Origin: Branchiostoma floridae
Taxonomy: Eukaryota > Chordata > Leptocardii > Amphioxiformes > Branchiostomatidae
DNA: 64,000 nt
Assembly: GCF_000003815.2 (NCBI RefSeq)
Contig: NC_049993.1
Span: forward strand, 20,571,723-20,635,722
Direction of reading: 5' to 3'
Positions 45,592 to 57,437 of this stretch are shown in pieces. Each line of letters opens with the position of its first letter. The stretch's first letter is position 1. Below the pieces are notes generated by a model, which did no database searches, was not told the origin of the DNA, and saw nothing but the letters and a program-made list of their open reading frames with translations. Both the position numbers and the translations under genes were made by a program.

Positions 45592-45662
45592 GTTGAATGC
45601 ACCGGTCCAACCCACGCCGCCCGCTGATTGGCCGAGCCGCGCAATACGCGCGTTCTTATTGG
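45592..45662 (-). promoter_or_regulatory. CDC20: CDC20 promoter with two CCAAT boxes 31 bp apart
   Basis: ATTGG on the plus strand at 45627-45631 and 45658-45662 (CCAATCAG and CCAATAAG on the gene's strand) are exactly 31 bp apart in CpG-rich DNA. NF-Y pairs at this spacing are known in vertebrate G2/M genes such as cyclin B and CDC25C. GTTGAA at 45592-45597 is one base from a CHR element and sits ~31 bp further on; I rate that part weakly. Confidence 0.7.
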
Positions 45663-46192
45663 TCAGGATCAAAACAACTTGTACCCAGGATCACGCGCTG
45701 TCCTTTCGGTTATATTTTGACCCTTGCGACTTTTCTTCTGAAATCTTTTGTTTAGTTCAAAGAAAAAATAGTAAATGGATGTATAATTTGGTATTTTGCA
45801 ATAGTCAGGTTCGCTACAGAGTAAGAAAATCAGTCACTTACAAAGCACCTCGTACCCAGGGTGCTACCCAAAACGTCACTCGGTATGGCGCCACCTTGTA
45901 TGTCATACTGGTATTACAGTACATTACATAGTACAGTAGACTTCCTTCCCTTCATCATCATCATCATTACAGTACATGTACATGAATTGCACTTTAGTTC
46001 TTGGCATTCTAATTTCCGAGCTGTAACATATGTAGCATCTACCAGACTACTAGGGTTGCCAGAGAAATAGGTTGCCAGAGAAATAGTTGAGATTGCCCAA
46101 ATAGACAATATTCAATGCGAAATAAACATTTGACTCGAAAACTGTTCATGGTTCTTCATTTCTGGATTAAGATTTTGATTTGATTACTCGGT

Positions 46193-46232
46193 TCTGTTTG
46201 TTTGTTTGTTTGTTTGTTTGTTTGTTTGTTTA
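46193..46232. repeat. (TTTG)n microsatellite
   Basis: About nine TTTG units. Confidence 0.95.
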
Positions 46233-46424
46233 AATCTTTGTTTATTCTGTATCCCTGTATGTAAGCCTTTGCCTGGTTACTTATTTGAATCATACATAAA
46301 TCTTTGTCAAGTTACATGTATTTATGTACGTACCATTTTGTTGCCATAGCTTTCCGGCCCCCTCGGAAGTTTGCTGACCGAAAAGCCCAATTCTTTGGCG
46401 ATCTGTTCTTAAAATCTGGCTTTC

Positions 46425-46531
46425 GGGGTAGGTTAGTCTGTGTAACACAAACTCTGCTGTCCAGGGCTAAACTGGCCGGCGGATATTGGGCGGGCTGCTA
46501 TAAGCGAGATTTAATCAGGCTAGGGGTAGGT
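46425..46531. mobile_element. 89-bp element with perfect 9-bp TSD
   Basis: Element 46434-46522, TAGTCTGTGTAACAC...TTTAATCAGGCTA. GGGGTAGGT is duplicated at 46425-46433 and 46523-46531. A homologous copy is at 59935-60013. Confidence 0.88.
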
Positions 46532-46536
46532 ATGTT

Positions 46537-46786
46537 ACCTGTAGCTACTCTCCAAGCAGAGGTTCGGCTCCGGCTGTTTTTTAACGTTTTTTTTTAGTCG
46601 TTTTTATCGGGCTTTCTACTTTGTATTTTATCTTGCTGTGACACATACAGCCTGAGCCTAGCCAAAGAAGATCTAGAAGCTCTGACCCCCAGAGGAAGGG
46701 AGTGTGCGGAGCACTGGAGCAGGAAAGTGTAGTGATGACACGAAAGAAGAAGAAGCCTAACCTCTGCTTGGAGAGTAACCTGTAGC
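46537..46786. mobile_element. TACTCTCCAAGC-family MITE carrying a LINE tail
   Basis: Element 46546-46777 with perfect TSD ACCTGTAGC (46537-46545, 46778-46786). The left arm is as in 29341. In place of the right arm, except the last ~24 bp, lies ~98 bp matching the 3' end of the LINE at 48000-48090 (AAGAAGATCTAGAAGCTCTG through GAAGAAGAAG). Confidence 0.88.
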
Positions 46787-46832
46787 CCAGTAAAAGCCCG
46801 TAGCCGCTGCGCTGTTCACTGGCTTTTCATCA

Positions 46833-46986
46833 TCTCTACCAGACTCCGGATCGCTGGAAAAATCGCAGAGACTATCACAGAGACTATCGCGTGCTGTTCC
46901 CTAGCCGGCTATATTCCTCTGGCCGGCTTACTCCTCTATTTGTACTATTTCTACGATTTTTCCAGCGATCCGGAGTCTGGTAGAGA
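46833..46986. mobile_element. MITE with TCTCTACCAGACTCC ends
   Basis: Inverted arms TCTCTACCAGACTCCGGATC plus GCTGGAAAAATCG at both ends. No clear target duplication. A relative with GCTGGAAAAACCGTAGAAAT arms is at about 49468-49590. Confidence 0.75.
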
Positions 46987-47170
46987 CTAGGCTTTTCAGA
47001 CGGTAGGACGTCAGAAGACGAGCTACCCGACGTACGTCCAGAACCCGTGGGGGGTATGCAGAAGTCATCTCCAAGCAGATCCAACGGTAGTATAAGATAG
47101 TTACGGTATCAAAAGCTGCTAGAGGAATGAAGCCTAGTCTATACCAGATCCGTCTGGCCGAATAGTAATA

Positions 47171-47400
47171 TAGGGGACTTTGGCTAATCTCCAAGCAAAT
47201 CCTACGGTGCCATAAGATAGTATAGCCGGCCTAAGGGAGTCAAACGGGCACCGGTGGGTTTGATACTATATTACGACACCGTGGATCTGCTTGGAGATTA
47301 GACTTTGGCCAGTTCGGGAATAAAAGCCTAATGTTGTCCGGCCAACACTGCTAGGCTACTACTACTAGTCTTTTATTCCTAACTTGGCCAAAGTCCCCTA
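47171..47400. mobile_element. TAGGGGAC palindromic element, split by an insertion
   Basis: Left end TAGGGGACTTTGGC (47171-47184) resumes after the inner element as GACTTTGGCCAGTTCGGGAA, and the right end is CCAAAGTCCCCTA at 47388-47400. Removing the inner element and one duplicate gives a ~105-bp hairpin. Confidence 0.7.
47176..47309. mobile_element. Inner TAATCTCCAAGC-family MITE, 116 bp, perfect 9-bp TSD
   Basis: Element 47185-47300, ends TAATCTCCAAGCAAATCC and GGATCTGCTTGGAGATTA. GACTTTGGC is duplicated at 47176-47184 and 47301-47309. Confidence 0.88.
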
Positions 47401-47754
47401 AATTCGGTAGAGACTATAAATTGAAGCCGACCTAGGACATGTAGGAGTGTGTATGCCCCGGTGCCCATCTGACTCCCTTTGGCCGGCTATACCCATTTGC
47501 CAGCTTTGATACTATCTTATGGCACCGTAGGATCTGCTTGGAGATTAGTGCGGAAGGTGACCTATCGCTGACTCTAACTGAAATGAAACAAAAACATGAC
47601 TGGAGCTCCTCCCTAGCCTGACTAAAATCGCGCTCCTAGCGGCCGGCCCTATAGTATTGCCGCCGCCCTAGGAGGGGGTCATTAATCCCAGCCAGCGAGA
47701 GATTGTGTAAACATAGGCTACTCCTCCCCAACCCCACAGCAGTGCTATCAATCC

Positions 47755-48095
47755 TTGGAACAAAAGAAGACTATGTGGTCCCACCACCTCCAGACTGCAC
47801 CACACAGACTTAACCTCGCCCCGAAGGAATCTCTTCCTCCAGGAGCAGAGGAGGCATGGCCAACCTGGTCATGCCTCAACCGCCTCAGAACAGGCACAGG
47901 AAGATGCAAGACCCTCATGACAAAGGGGGGCCTGTGACTGCGGACAGGAGCAGACTATGAAACACCTTCTTGTCTTCCCCCTCCTGCCCGAAACATGCAC
48001 CAAAGAAGATCTGGAAGCTCTGACCCCCAGAGGAAGGGAGTGTGTGGATTTCTGGACAAGGAAAGTGTAGTGATGACACGAAGAAGAAGACGTCC
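47755..48095 (+). pseudogene. LINE ORF2 C-terminal remnant (second family)
   Basis: The plus frame reads CLNRLRTGTGRCKTLMTKGG, then after a one-base shift in the G-run CDCGQEQTMKHLLVFPLLPE and KEDLEALTPRGRECVDFW, then a stop. The CxCG...H...(C) zinc-knuckle pattern is the usual tail of many non-LTR retrotransposon proteins. Here the last Cys is Phe. The tail is TGATGACACGAAGAAGAAG. The same 3' end is found in the MITE at 46546. Confidence 0.82.
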
Positions 48096-49717
48096 ACAAT
48101 AGACGTTACATCTGCATGCAAACCCGCACGTGAAATCCCATCTGTAGCGCGGTATCTCCCCGTCAGTACTCAGCATGTGGAGCATGGAACAACCTGATGC
48201 CCACCTGCCACGCGCCGCTACACTTGTAGCACTGGGGAGTATCGGCTTTCAGTCGGCAGATCAGGTTTCAGTGGATGGACTACTCACATTCCCACACCGG
48301 TCAATTAGTGGTCAACGCGCATTCATCTTTATCATTTATGTACATAATTACTACCGATAGCGTGATAAAAGAAACCTTTTGGGGGTTTTTAGGTCCAAGC
48401 TACCTTCGTCTCATATTTCAAGCCATTAATTTCCAATCAAATTTCACGTCACTTTAAGCTGGAAAGTGTCCCTGCATGTCGGTTGTTTGGCCGGTTGCAG
48501 AAGTATACAGGAAACACATGTACAGGGTATAAACAGTGTGTTTTCCCTTCCCCAGACCTGATATCCGGGATACTAGTATATCTGCCGTGTTTACCAGATA
48601 TACTGCAAGATATACGGCCTGACAATCCTCTGTGTTATTTCACAACCCTTTAAATTCAGAAGGGACACTCTTCTCTGATACTTCATTGGCCCCAAAGTGA
48701 CACTGTTCATTACGCATCACAGGCCTGACAGCTCACAGTCCGGTATACAGCCCAGACTTGTTCGCATTCAGCAGACTACTCTGGCTAGTAATGCCTATTG
48801 AAAAAAAAAAAAAGAATAGATTTGATTATGCCTGTGGTATACATTATAAATTGGAGGTATGTACCTTACATGTACCTTTTAAAATCTGTCACTGCTTGAA
48901 GAAAAGTTGTAGTGCCTCTGGTTCAACTTGTGATTTTAGATAGTCGATTCCACATTATCGTGTGGGTGTTTGCTGTCTTTTGGTTCTATCATTTTCGTTA
49001 GAAACCTTTGTAACAATCTATTAGACTGAGCTAAGCGCCTGTTGAGGACAATGTCTAAAATTTGTTTGACTTTCTATCACCTGGCACCGTTTTCTACCGT
49101 GTTCCAACATGTTTAATAATAGAGAAACGTTTCTAACGTCTAATACATTATTTGTATTAGTTTCTATACTGTTCCAACATAGATATATCATTAGTTCTAA
49201 TTCCTCTTGCAAAATGTTCACCGCATTTTGCACAATCTCCGCTATTTTTCTATAGTCTCCAAGCAGACGTGTCAGCTGGATGACAAAAGAGAAAATTTGG
49301 CCAAATAGGGACAAATAAGATGTCATGGGATCACAGTCAGTCTTTTACAGTCTATCCAGCTATCACTTCACTCCTACTTGTCCTAGGCCAATTACATCCT
49401 ACTTAGACTTACTGTATATTCCTATAAACTTGGCCATAGTCCCCATAGTTCTCTCTCCCAAACCCCATAGGTCGCTGGAAAAACCGTAGAAATGGAACAA
49501 ATAGAGGAGGCCAGAGTTGTATAGCCAGCTAGGGGCAGCGCGTTCTATTTGTTCCATTTCTACGTTTTTCCAGCAGATGGAGTCTGGTAAAAAATAGTCC
49601 CCTAGTAGTACTAGTAGTCATTCAACCAGGTAGACTACCGTAGAACTACAAATTAAATGTACTATTTTTCCATCCACCCAAAGACAGATCCCTGTGTGTC
49701 CCAGTGTGTCTCTCTGT
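48096..49717. other. No supported gene; one MITE-like hairpin
   Basis: 49468-49590 is a hairpin (GGAACAAATAGA / TCTATTTGTTCC arms). A single TAGTCTCCAAGCAGAC terminus lies at 49254. The rest is AT-rich without coding character. Confidence 0.4.
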
Positions 49718-50263
49718 GTGCCTATGTAGACCACAGATCCCCGTGTGTGCCTATCATGTAGACCACAGATCCCCGTGCGTGCCTATGTAGACCACAGATC
49801 CCCGTGTGTGCCTATGTAGACCACAGATCCCCGTGTGTGCCTATGTAGACCACAGATCCCCGTGTGTGCCTATCATGTAGACCACAGATCCCCGTGCGTG
49901 CCTATGTAGACCACAGATCCCCGTGTGTGCCTATGTAGACCACAGATCCCCGTGTGTGCCTATGTAGACCACAGATCCCCGTGTGTGCCTATGTAGACCA
50001 CAGATCCCCGTGTGTGCCTATCATGTAGACCACAGATCCCTGTGCCTATCATGTAGACCACAGATCCCCGTGCGTGCCTATGTAGACCACAGATCCCCGT
50101 GTGTGCCTATGTAGACCACAGATCCCCGTGCGTGCCTATGTAGACCACAGATCCCCGTGTGTGCCTATGTAGACCACAGATCCCCGTGTGTGCCTATGTA
50201 GACCACAGATCCCCGTGTGTGCCTATGTAGACCACAGATCCCCGTGTGTGCCTATGACAAACT
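49718..50263. repeat. 29-bp minisatellite, about 19 copies
   Basis: Unit GTGTGTGCCTATGTAGACCA then CAGATCCCC. Longer units with TATCATGTAG recur at ~49752, 49872, 50018 and 50046, each followed by a GTGCGTG unit, so a higher-order block of about 120 bp was also copied. Confidence 0.95.
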
Positions 50264-50450
50264 GACGGGGTGGATGAGATAAAGGTTGGCAGGGGAACAG
50301 GAAGGCTGCCGCGGCACATTGATGTAAATGCGGGCTGATGTTGATCCATCGTGCGCCTGAATAAAACAGCACCGGGATTTGGTACGTGCGATGCGCGCTG
50401 TGACGTTGTTTTCAATAGGACAGGTTCGTTCCATCATTCAGGCCCATGTA

Positions 50451-50606
50451 TACTTTCCAAGCAGAGGTTAGGCTCCGGCTGTTTTTTTGGCGTTTTTATG
50501 ATATTAGGCTTTCTATTTTGTACTGTTTTCTTCTTGATGTCTCGCGGCCGCCTAAAATCGTAAAAAACAGCCGAACAGCCGGAGCCTAACCTCTGCTTGG
50601 AGAGTA
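50451..50606. mobile_element. 156-bp palindromic MITE (TACTCTCCAAGC family)
   Basis: Ends TACTTTCCAAGCAGAGGTTA and the inverse with TACTCTCC. The inner arm GGCTCCGGCTGTTTTT is shared with 29341 and 46546. No 9-bp duplication is visible, but a diverged ~19-bp direct repeat (AATAGGACAGGTTCG) brackets the site. Confidence 0.8.
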
Positions 50607-53600
50607 CGAATAGGACAAGTTCGTTCCTAAGTTACAGTTTAGAGTTAGCTTTTAGACTAAAATAGACATATTCTATGCTATTCTACACTGTTTAGGAATT
50701 TGCTATGAACTGTAAAAATAAATGGCACATCGGGCAGCACGTTTCCTCACTGTGGTTTCGGTAGCATTGTATATTTGTCTATTCAGTTCGGTTGACTTCA
50801 GTCAATTTGCCTATGAATAAATAGTCTCAAGTTGCTGGAAAAGAAGAACTTGGTCAAATACTGAAAGAGACCATGATGACGTGCCAGAGGAGTGATAATA
50901 ATTAAAAAGTGGGATCTTTCGTCTTCCACTGTCTTCGAAAAAGGAGTCGAACCCAATAACCCAGGATCTAGAGTTAGCTTTTACTAGTTTTAGATTAGAG
51001 TAGACACTTGTGTTATTGTATTTTACACTGTTTGAATCTATGTTACCTGCAATTAGCCCACGGGCAAGGATTTGCAATAAACTTGATAATAATAAAAGAG
51101 ACCAGTTTGCAACATATGTCGTTTTTATTTCCAGCAACGTATTGCGTCTTGTCTAGCCTCAATCTCCAGGCTCTCGGAAGGATAACTTGAAAAAAACAAC
51201 CCCGAGACGTTAGTCGCGCCGGGGGAAATCATTTGACCCGAGAAGCCTGGCAAATCGATGTGACGGGCCATCAAAGGCGCGTGACAGGCCATTTCCTATT
51301 GACCTGTCTTTTCTTCTAGCATCATTCTGTTTTCACCAAGGTTTCACCCGACTTTTGCCGACCCTTTTCGAAATCTGCCATTTCGCAAAGCCGTTGTTTA
51401 CGTAGTGGATGCCTCTTTTGTTGCTGAGCTGTCACAGAGAATATAAACATTATCTAAAGACCGTCCCGTCTATTGGTAGAGCCCTGGTGTGGGATAACAG
51501 CCTTCCCGATGACCCTACCGCAGAGGCTGTCCTGGAGTTCCCGGCCTCAGAGCGCCGTGCACCCGAATACAGGAAGCCACAGGCTCCGATCAGATGGTCC
51601 TATCGGGCCGTGAGACCTGATCTTCCCGTGAAGGAGACGTGTTGCCGTGCCTGTACTACACAATGCCGCCCGGCCCGGTTTCCTGTATGACTCATTCTGA
51701 CTTCCTTCTTTGGTTGTTCAGTCGGCCGGATCCAAGCATAGAGGCTCCATTGCACGGGGCGCCGGGATTCTCTTACGGGAGGGGGAAGCTACCGATAAAA
51801 TTCACACCAAACAAAACAATTTCATCGAAATAGAGAACAATAAAAGTAAATTAACATTACATTTCCCTATCATTATAATGATAAATTAGATGTATATCAA
51901 TGTATCAATTGTATTAAAAAATAAATCGCATTTAAACAGAATATTTTAGTCCTACTCCCCCGTAGAAAGTGGCATAGCCCGCCCGATCCTCTGGATGTTA
52001 AATTATGTATGAGGTAGGGAGTGGAGGTGGCGCAGCGGTTTGCGTTTTTGCTCTCAAGTCTGTGCAGAAAGATCGTTCAACTTGTCCTTTACGTGCCCGA
52101 TCCTCGGATATTCCCTAGCAGAGCGTCTTCTGAAGATCCCAAGACGTCCCAGAAAGGTGAGTTTGCCGCCTTAGAGCGGCATCTTATCGGTGTAAGCCCC
52201 GTGTTTCTGTGAGGCGGCCGCCAGCTCCTGATCGCGGCCCTTGTTGTGTGACATGTATACAGATGTCGGGCTTATACCCGCCGAGATGGCGTGTCTGGTT
52301 GTACAGAGTGTGTAGCTGGAGTGTCAGACGTCTTGTCTGTGTGTGGTTCATGTCTAAGACTTGTCCCAGCCCGTCTTGAAGCCGGGAGTACAGCGGACGT
52401 GCCTGCTTCAGGTGCGGCCATGTCTACATGTTCGGGCCGGGAGGATGTTTTCATGTCGGTCAGGCTGAATCACCAGCTCGGTTTAAGCGTCAAAACACGC
52501 CGCCTCCGCCGCCAAAATCCGCTCCAAATATCTCCAGAATTATCCCAGAACCACCTTAATGCTAGAAACTGTGGTGTAGAAGATTTTCAGAGCGTGGTTA
52601 TGGCGGAAAACTGTTGTTGGCTGTGTTAAGCAGGTCTGTAAGGTCCCAAATGGCACGGTGGTCCTCTGGCCAGATCTGGGCTAATTCTTATGATTTACAC
52701 TATGGCAAGATGGGGTCGGAATGGGGTTAGAAGGAGTCCATTTTCTTCAATTCCTTATGGTTTATTTGTCATAAAGTGTCTAAAATAGACACTTTAGCTC
52801 CTCAAGATTTGCTGATAGATTGAAAGGAAAACATTAATTTGGTATGCAAACTTGAGGGCCTGTGCCTGCCTGCTGGCAGTTCATTATTACTGCTTGTCAA
52901 AACATATTAAAACACCATTTCAGAGCCCCTGCACCTGGTGCCATTGCCAGGGAATTTCCTTTTCCTCACATCAAAAATATGTGTGAGAACGTAAAGAGAA
53001 AACTTAAAACTACAAAAGACATGTTCATTGTTAAAAACAGTTAAAGTGGAAACAATTTTCGGTCTCCAAGCGGAAACCACAACACAAGTGCGGCGAACTT
53101 GGCCCAAGCTCTTTAGGGGTACATCTGCCTAATTAGTTTTCGCTTAATTGGCAAAGAGAATGGTTGCTTGGAGGAAACAGAAGAGAGTTTGCGGTGTCTC
53201 GGTGGACCTGGGTTCACGGTTGGTACACACTGTAAGCACCACCTCCATACAGTAGCCTCATCTGGGCTTCTGCTGAAAAATGAGTGGGAAAAATGCAGAA
53301 GTAATGACCCGTACTGACAGCGGCTATAGAAAGCAACCCGTAATTGGACTGTCCTGGTCCAGGGATTTGTAGGAAAATGGTCGGTAGTTTTCCTTGTTTG
53401 TGTTATATCTGTTTGTCTGGCAGGAAGAACTGGCTGGGATGATGGGTAAAATTGTGGGCAAGGGTTAAATATTCTGGCTGAGATTTGTCTGTGTAAGGGT
53501 CTGTGGTTCGTCTACTCTAAAACCACAGCACAGCGGGTAATAACAGATGTGTGCTCACATTTTCATGGAAATCCAGAACAAAATATGCAGAAGTTTCACC

Positions 53601-55193
53601 CTGGTTACACTTTCCACACCGTTGTACTAAAAACTTCTGCTAAGGGCCCAGCAGTTTTTCTTTTGTTGTATGTTTTGGCAAACCTCCGCAGAGTGGAGAC
53701 CTCCAGTGTCAGGCGAACACGGGCATACATGATGATTTGTCTGCGCAAGTTTTTACGTTTCAAAGCGACCAGGACTTGATGCCAGCGTCTCACATATGGT
53801 AGAGATGTTTGTAGCAGTCTGAGATGGTTGTGCACAGCACTGCGGGGTGGATGAGGGTGAGCTATTGTGTTAGTAACTCCACTGATCACCCCTGTCTACA
53901 TGTGCCTTTTGTTTAGCCAAGCCTCTTTAGTTTTGTAAATAGATAATTACTGCAGGATTGTTCTCCGATGGTGGAGTTGTGAGCTGGCAATGACGGTGTA
54001 TCACACAGGATAATGGGGAGTGTTAATCATGCCACACTTGTACTGGAGGCAATCAGGGCCACACACAAGCACTGCGCTCGTGTGTGTATTCCTGTGTATT
54101 CGTGGGAATTTTGGCACTTAGAAGTCGAGCAGCTGGGTAGAGGGACGGGTCAGTGAAACCTCCACATGTGTGTGGGTACTGCTGGTGCACAGATGGACAC
54201 CAGAGCCACCCTGGCAGAGCTGTTTGCAGGAAAAACATCCTGGGACACTGATACTCCATCAATTATGCAGGCCTGCCACAGATAGTGTCAAGAAATTAAA
54301 TCATCCCTTACCTCTCAATTTGGCAGACTGGTTAACTAGTCATTATCACCAGCACGGATCTAGCTTCTGATATGGTGTCAAGGGAGTCATATAGCAAACA
54401 AGACTGGGGATTTATTGTGTTGACACAGTCGATAGCTTTATATGGTTTGCTTGTTGCTCAGAAATAATGTTATCATATTCAAAACAAATGGTCATAAAGC
54501 TATCGCTGTCTGTTTGCTGGTATATTAATTATTACATACAGCATTTTGATAGGTCAATTGGCTATGCTTGTCTAGTTAAATTGATGTATTTCGTTCACAA
54601 CAGGGCTCGAAATGCAGGGTGCATGTTCAGTTTTTTTGTGTTCAAAATTTCAGCTGTACACCTAATGTTTTTATTATGGATTGCACCTAAATGTTTGTGT
54701 AGGGGCATGTACATAAGAAAGAGTATTATTTTTGTGCACTAGTAAATAGCAAATTCTTGTCAGAAAAAAAAGAGAATATCTTTGTTGTCCTACTTGATTA
54801 GGATTTACAAGGTTTTAGTTAAATAGAAGATCTATACAACCTCCTTGGAATTTAGAAATTGACTAAAGAATTTTACTTCATTTGTCTAACGTTATGGACT
54901 AAACAAGAATCTTCTCCGTTTCTTTTCTGTACAGTGTACTCCAAAATTTTACTTAGCTGCACCTATACCGGTACCTATAAAATAAATTTGAAGAATTGCT
55001 CACATGAATAGTGTGTAGGTGTTTGTTCCCTCTATGAGATACTCCTGTATACGCACTCACTGTTGTCTACAATGACATATCAACATGCTCTGCTCATGAC
55101 AGCCAGTGTTTCTCAGAAACAATCTTAATTTCTGTCTATTTCTCAGACTCTGTGGAGCCTGGTAGAGGCTACTCCGGTGTATGGTGTGCAGTT
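50607..55193. other. Long stretch without a recognised gene
   Basis: 51.1-52.6 kb is less AT-rich and low in obvious repeats. ORFs at 51409 (93 codons) and 52291 (112 codons) show no family I know. TGGCGCAGCGGTTTGCG at ~52027 resembles a tRNA A-box, but no B-box follows. 53.6-53.9 kb has a 94-codon minus ORF, also unrecognised. Confidence 0.35.
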
Positions 55194-55389
55194 GTTTGTA
55201 CCTAATCTCCAAGCAGATCCTACAATGGCATAAGATAGTACCAAACTGGCCAAAGACTGTAGTCAGCCAAAAGGTGTCCATTTTCCATCCCCGGTAGTGA
55301 AACACACTCCAAAGCTGGCTTCACTCCTCTGCCAGCTTTTGATACTATCTTATGCTACTGTAGGATCTGCTTGGAGATTAGTTTGTACC
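55194..55389. mobile_element. 178-bp TAATCTCCAAGC-family MITE, perfect 9-bp TSD
   Basis: Element 55203-55380, ends TAATCTCCAAGCAGATCCTA and the inverse, with ATAAGATAGTA / TACTATCTTAT inner arms. GTTTGTACC is duplicated at 55194-55202 and 55381-55389. Confidence 0.9.
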
Positions 55390-55639
55390 CAGTGTGAGAT
55401 ACTCATGGATTTGACAGACACAATAGCACGTCAACATGCTCTCCACATGCCAGCCAGTGTTTCCCAGAAACAATGGGGTGTGAAGGACTCAGTACTGAAA
55501 CAAAGCCACATGTTACTGGGTGGTGAATGAGGCGTTGGGTCCCAGATAATACAGAGAAAATGTACATCAGAATTGGGGTGGATTGTTTGGTGCCTTTCGA
55601 CAGTGAAGTGATTCAGAAAGTGTTATTGTAGAGTTCAGT

Positions 55640-56510
55640 CATGTGTTCGTGTGAAATGCATGATCATTCATGTTTTATTCAATTTTGGCACCTGAAAATC
55701 ATGAATTAGGCAAAAGTGAGATTTCTCCACTGCAACTAGTGCAAGATGGCAACTGTGTGTCGAGTTGAGTCATGTTTTGTTTAGAAATGTGCAAGGAAAA
55801 CAGACAAAATCCCTCCAAGTGTGAGTTTAGTTTTGCCCTCTTGGTACATGAAACTCATGAAAAAGGCAAAACTGAGATTTCTGGACTGGAAAATAGCAAC
55901 TGTGTGTCGAGTTTGAGACATGTTTTGTTTAGAAATGCGCAAGAAAAACAGACAAAATCCCTCCAAGTGTGATTGTACTGTAGACTTCATGTGAAATACA
56001 TCACTTCATGTTTTGTTGAACTTTGGCATCTGAAACTCATAAAATAGACAAAACTGAGAGTTTTAGTCTCCAAACAGCAACTCTGTGTCAAACTTGAGAC
56101 ATGTTTTGTGTAGAAATGCGCAAGAAAAACAGACAAACCCCTTCCAAGGGTGATTGTAGTGTTCAGTCTTGCCTTCATGTGAGTTGCATTACTTCATGTT
56201 TTATTAAATTTTGGCGCCTGAAAGTCATGAAAAAGGCAAAACTGAGATTTTCAGTCTCCAAACAGCAACTCTATGTCGAGTTTGAGACATGCTTTGTGTA
56301 GAAATGCGCAAGAAAACGGACAAAATCCCTCCAAGTGTGATTGTAGAGCTCAGTTGCTTTGTTTCATGTTTTATCCAATTTTGACAACTGAAAGTCATGA
56401 AAAAGGCAAAACTGAGATTTCTGGACTGCAAAATGGCAACTGTGTGTCGAGTTTGAGACAGTTTTGTTTAGAAATGCGCAAGAAAAAGACAAAATCCCTC
56501 CACAGTTTGT
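55640..56510. repeat. Tandem repeat of ~150-185 bp, about five copies
   Basis: Recurring order: ATGTTTTGTTTAGAAATGCG, CAAGAAAAACAGACAAAATC, CCTCCAAGTGTGATTGTAG, then GAAACTCATGAAAAAGGCAA and AACTGTGTGTCGAGTTTGAG. Moderately diverged. Confidence 0.85.
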
Positions 56511-57357
56511 GCACGATTTAGCAGATCCTCCTTTTGTTGTCCCTCCCCTCCCTGCCGAGGAGGATTTCTGGCAGTGGAATTATTTTGGTTCCAGGTCGTC
56601 AGCGGGGTAGGGAGGTTAATTAGTAGGTACAGAAAAATCCGCCGACGCACGGCTTTCATGTTCGGCTTAATGAAATTGTTACTTTCCCCCACACGTCTGT
56701 ATCTGAAGCCAGTCAGCACCGGCTTATACATAACGAGATCTTCATAATTGCCGTAAACATCCTCGGAGTAAACAATCGCGCCCTTGAAACGACCTTGTTG
56801 TCTGTGGGGAGGGGTTGATTGTTGCTGACGTCTGCCGACGGAATGTCGGGAATGTCGGATTTATGCAGACTTTGACCTTCAGAGGATGTACCTGGGTTTG
56901 AAGTGGGGCGGTGTTAATTGGAGTTTGACCTTGGAGAAATCTTTGTCCTTTTCCCATTGTTGTCGGTAGTTTCTTTAACAAAACCTCAGAGAGAGGAAAA
57001 TGTTTACATGGAATTATGGCGTCTGCTGTGGAGTCTCAGAACATTAGTATGTAAACAGTGTTGGTATTTCAAAATAGTTTGCTGAGTATCAAGAGAAACA
57101 ACTGTTGGATTTGGAAATTATGGATTTGAACAAAGTGGCAAGTATGTGTAGTTTTGGTTAGGAATTGAAATAGCTTGGTACCATATATGGTATTTTGTCC
57201 CCCTATTGTTATATAGTATCAACGTATGAAGTTACATCAAGAGATTTGGCATAGACACTTTAAATTTGCAGTTTGTCTTTTCAAAATTGTAGGAATATCT
57301 TATCTTAGTGTATGTCGGTTTACTGTATAGCAAGAAATATTCACAGTAGTCGTATGT
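56511..57357. other. Low-repeat interval, no gene recognised
   Basis: 56511-56990 is balanced in composition, free of visible repeats and contains TTAATTAG and other TAAT cores. It could be regulatory or conserved non-coding DNA, but nothing in the sequence proves it. Confidence 0.25.
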
Positions 57358-57437
57358 TAGCCTAGAAGTAAATACCAGACCCCTGCCTGATCTCAAAAAT
57401 ATCTTATCCTGTGGGCTGAGGTCTGGTATCCAGATTA
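57358..57437. mobile_element. 80-bp TA-ended palindromic element
   Basis: TAGCCTAGAAGTAAATACCA and GGTCTGGTATCCAGATTA form inverse ends. Flanks GTCGTATGT and GTTATATGT match at 7 of 9. Confidence 0.65.

Larger units (their letters stand above)
47065..47547. mobile_element. TAATCTCCAAGC-family MITE, host of nested insertions
   Basis: Left end TCATCTCCAAGCAGATCC, right end GGATCTGCTTGGAGATTA. Flanks ATGCAGAAG and GTGCGGAAG match at 7 of 9. Contains the elements at 47171-47400 and 47185-47300. Confidence 0.7.

Noticed and set aside
45593-45931. 112-codon plus ORF starting in the CDC20 promoter, possible divergent gene
   Set aside because: No family signature, no splice sites of note and no codon bias; a bidirectional promoter cannot be argued from this alone.
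51409-51690. 93-codon ORF
   Set aside because: Not recognised, and no splice or start context; kept only as part of an unexplained interval.
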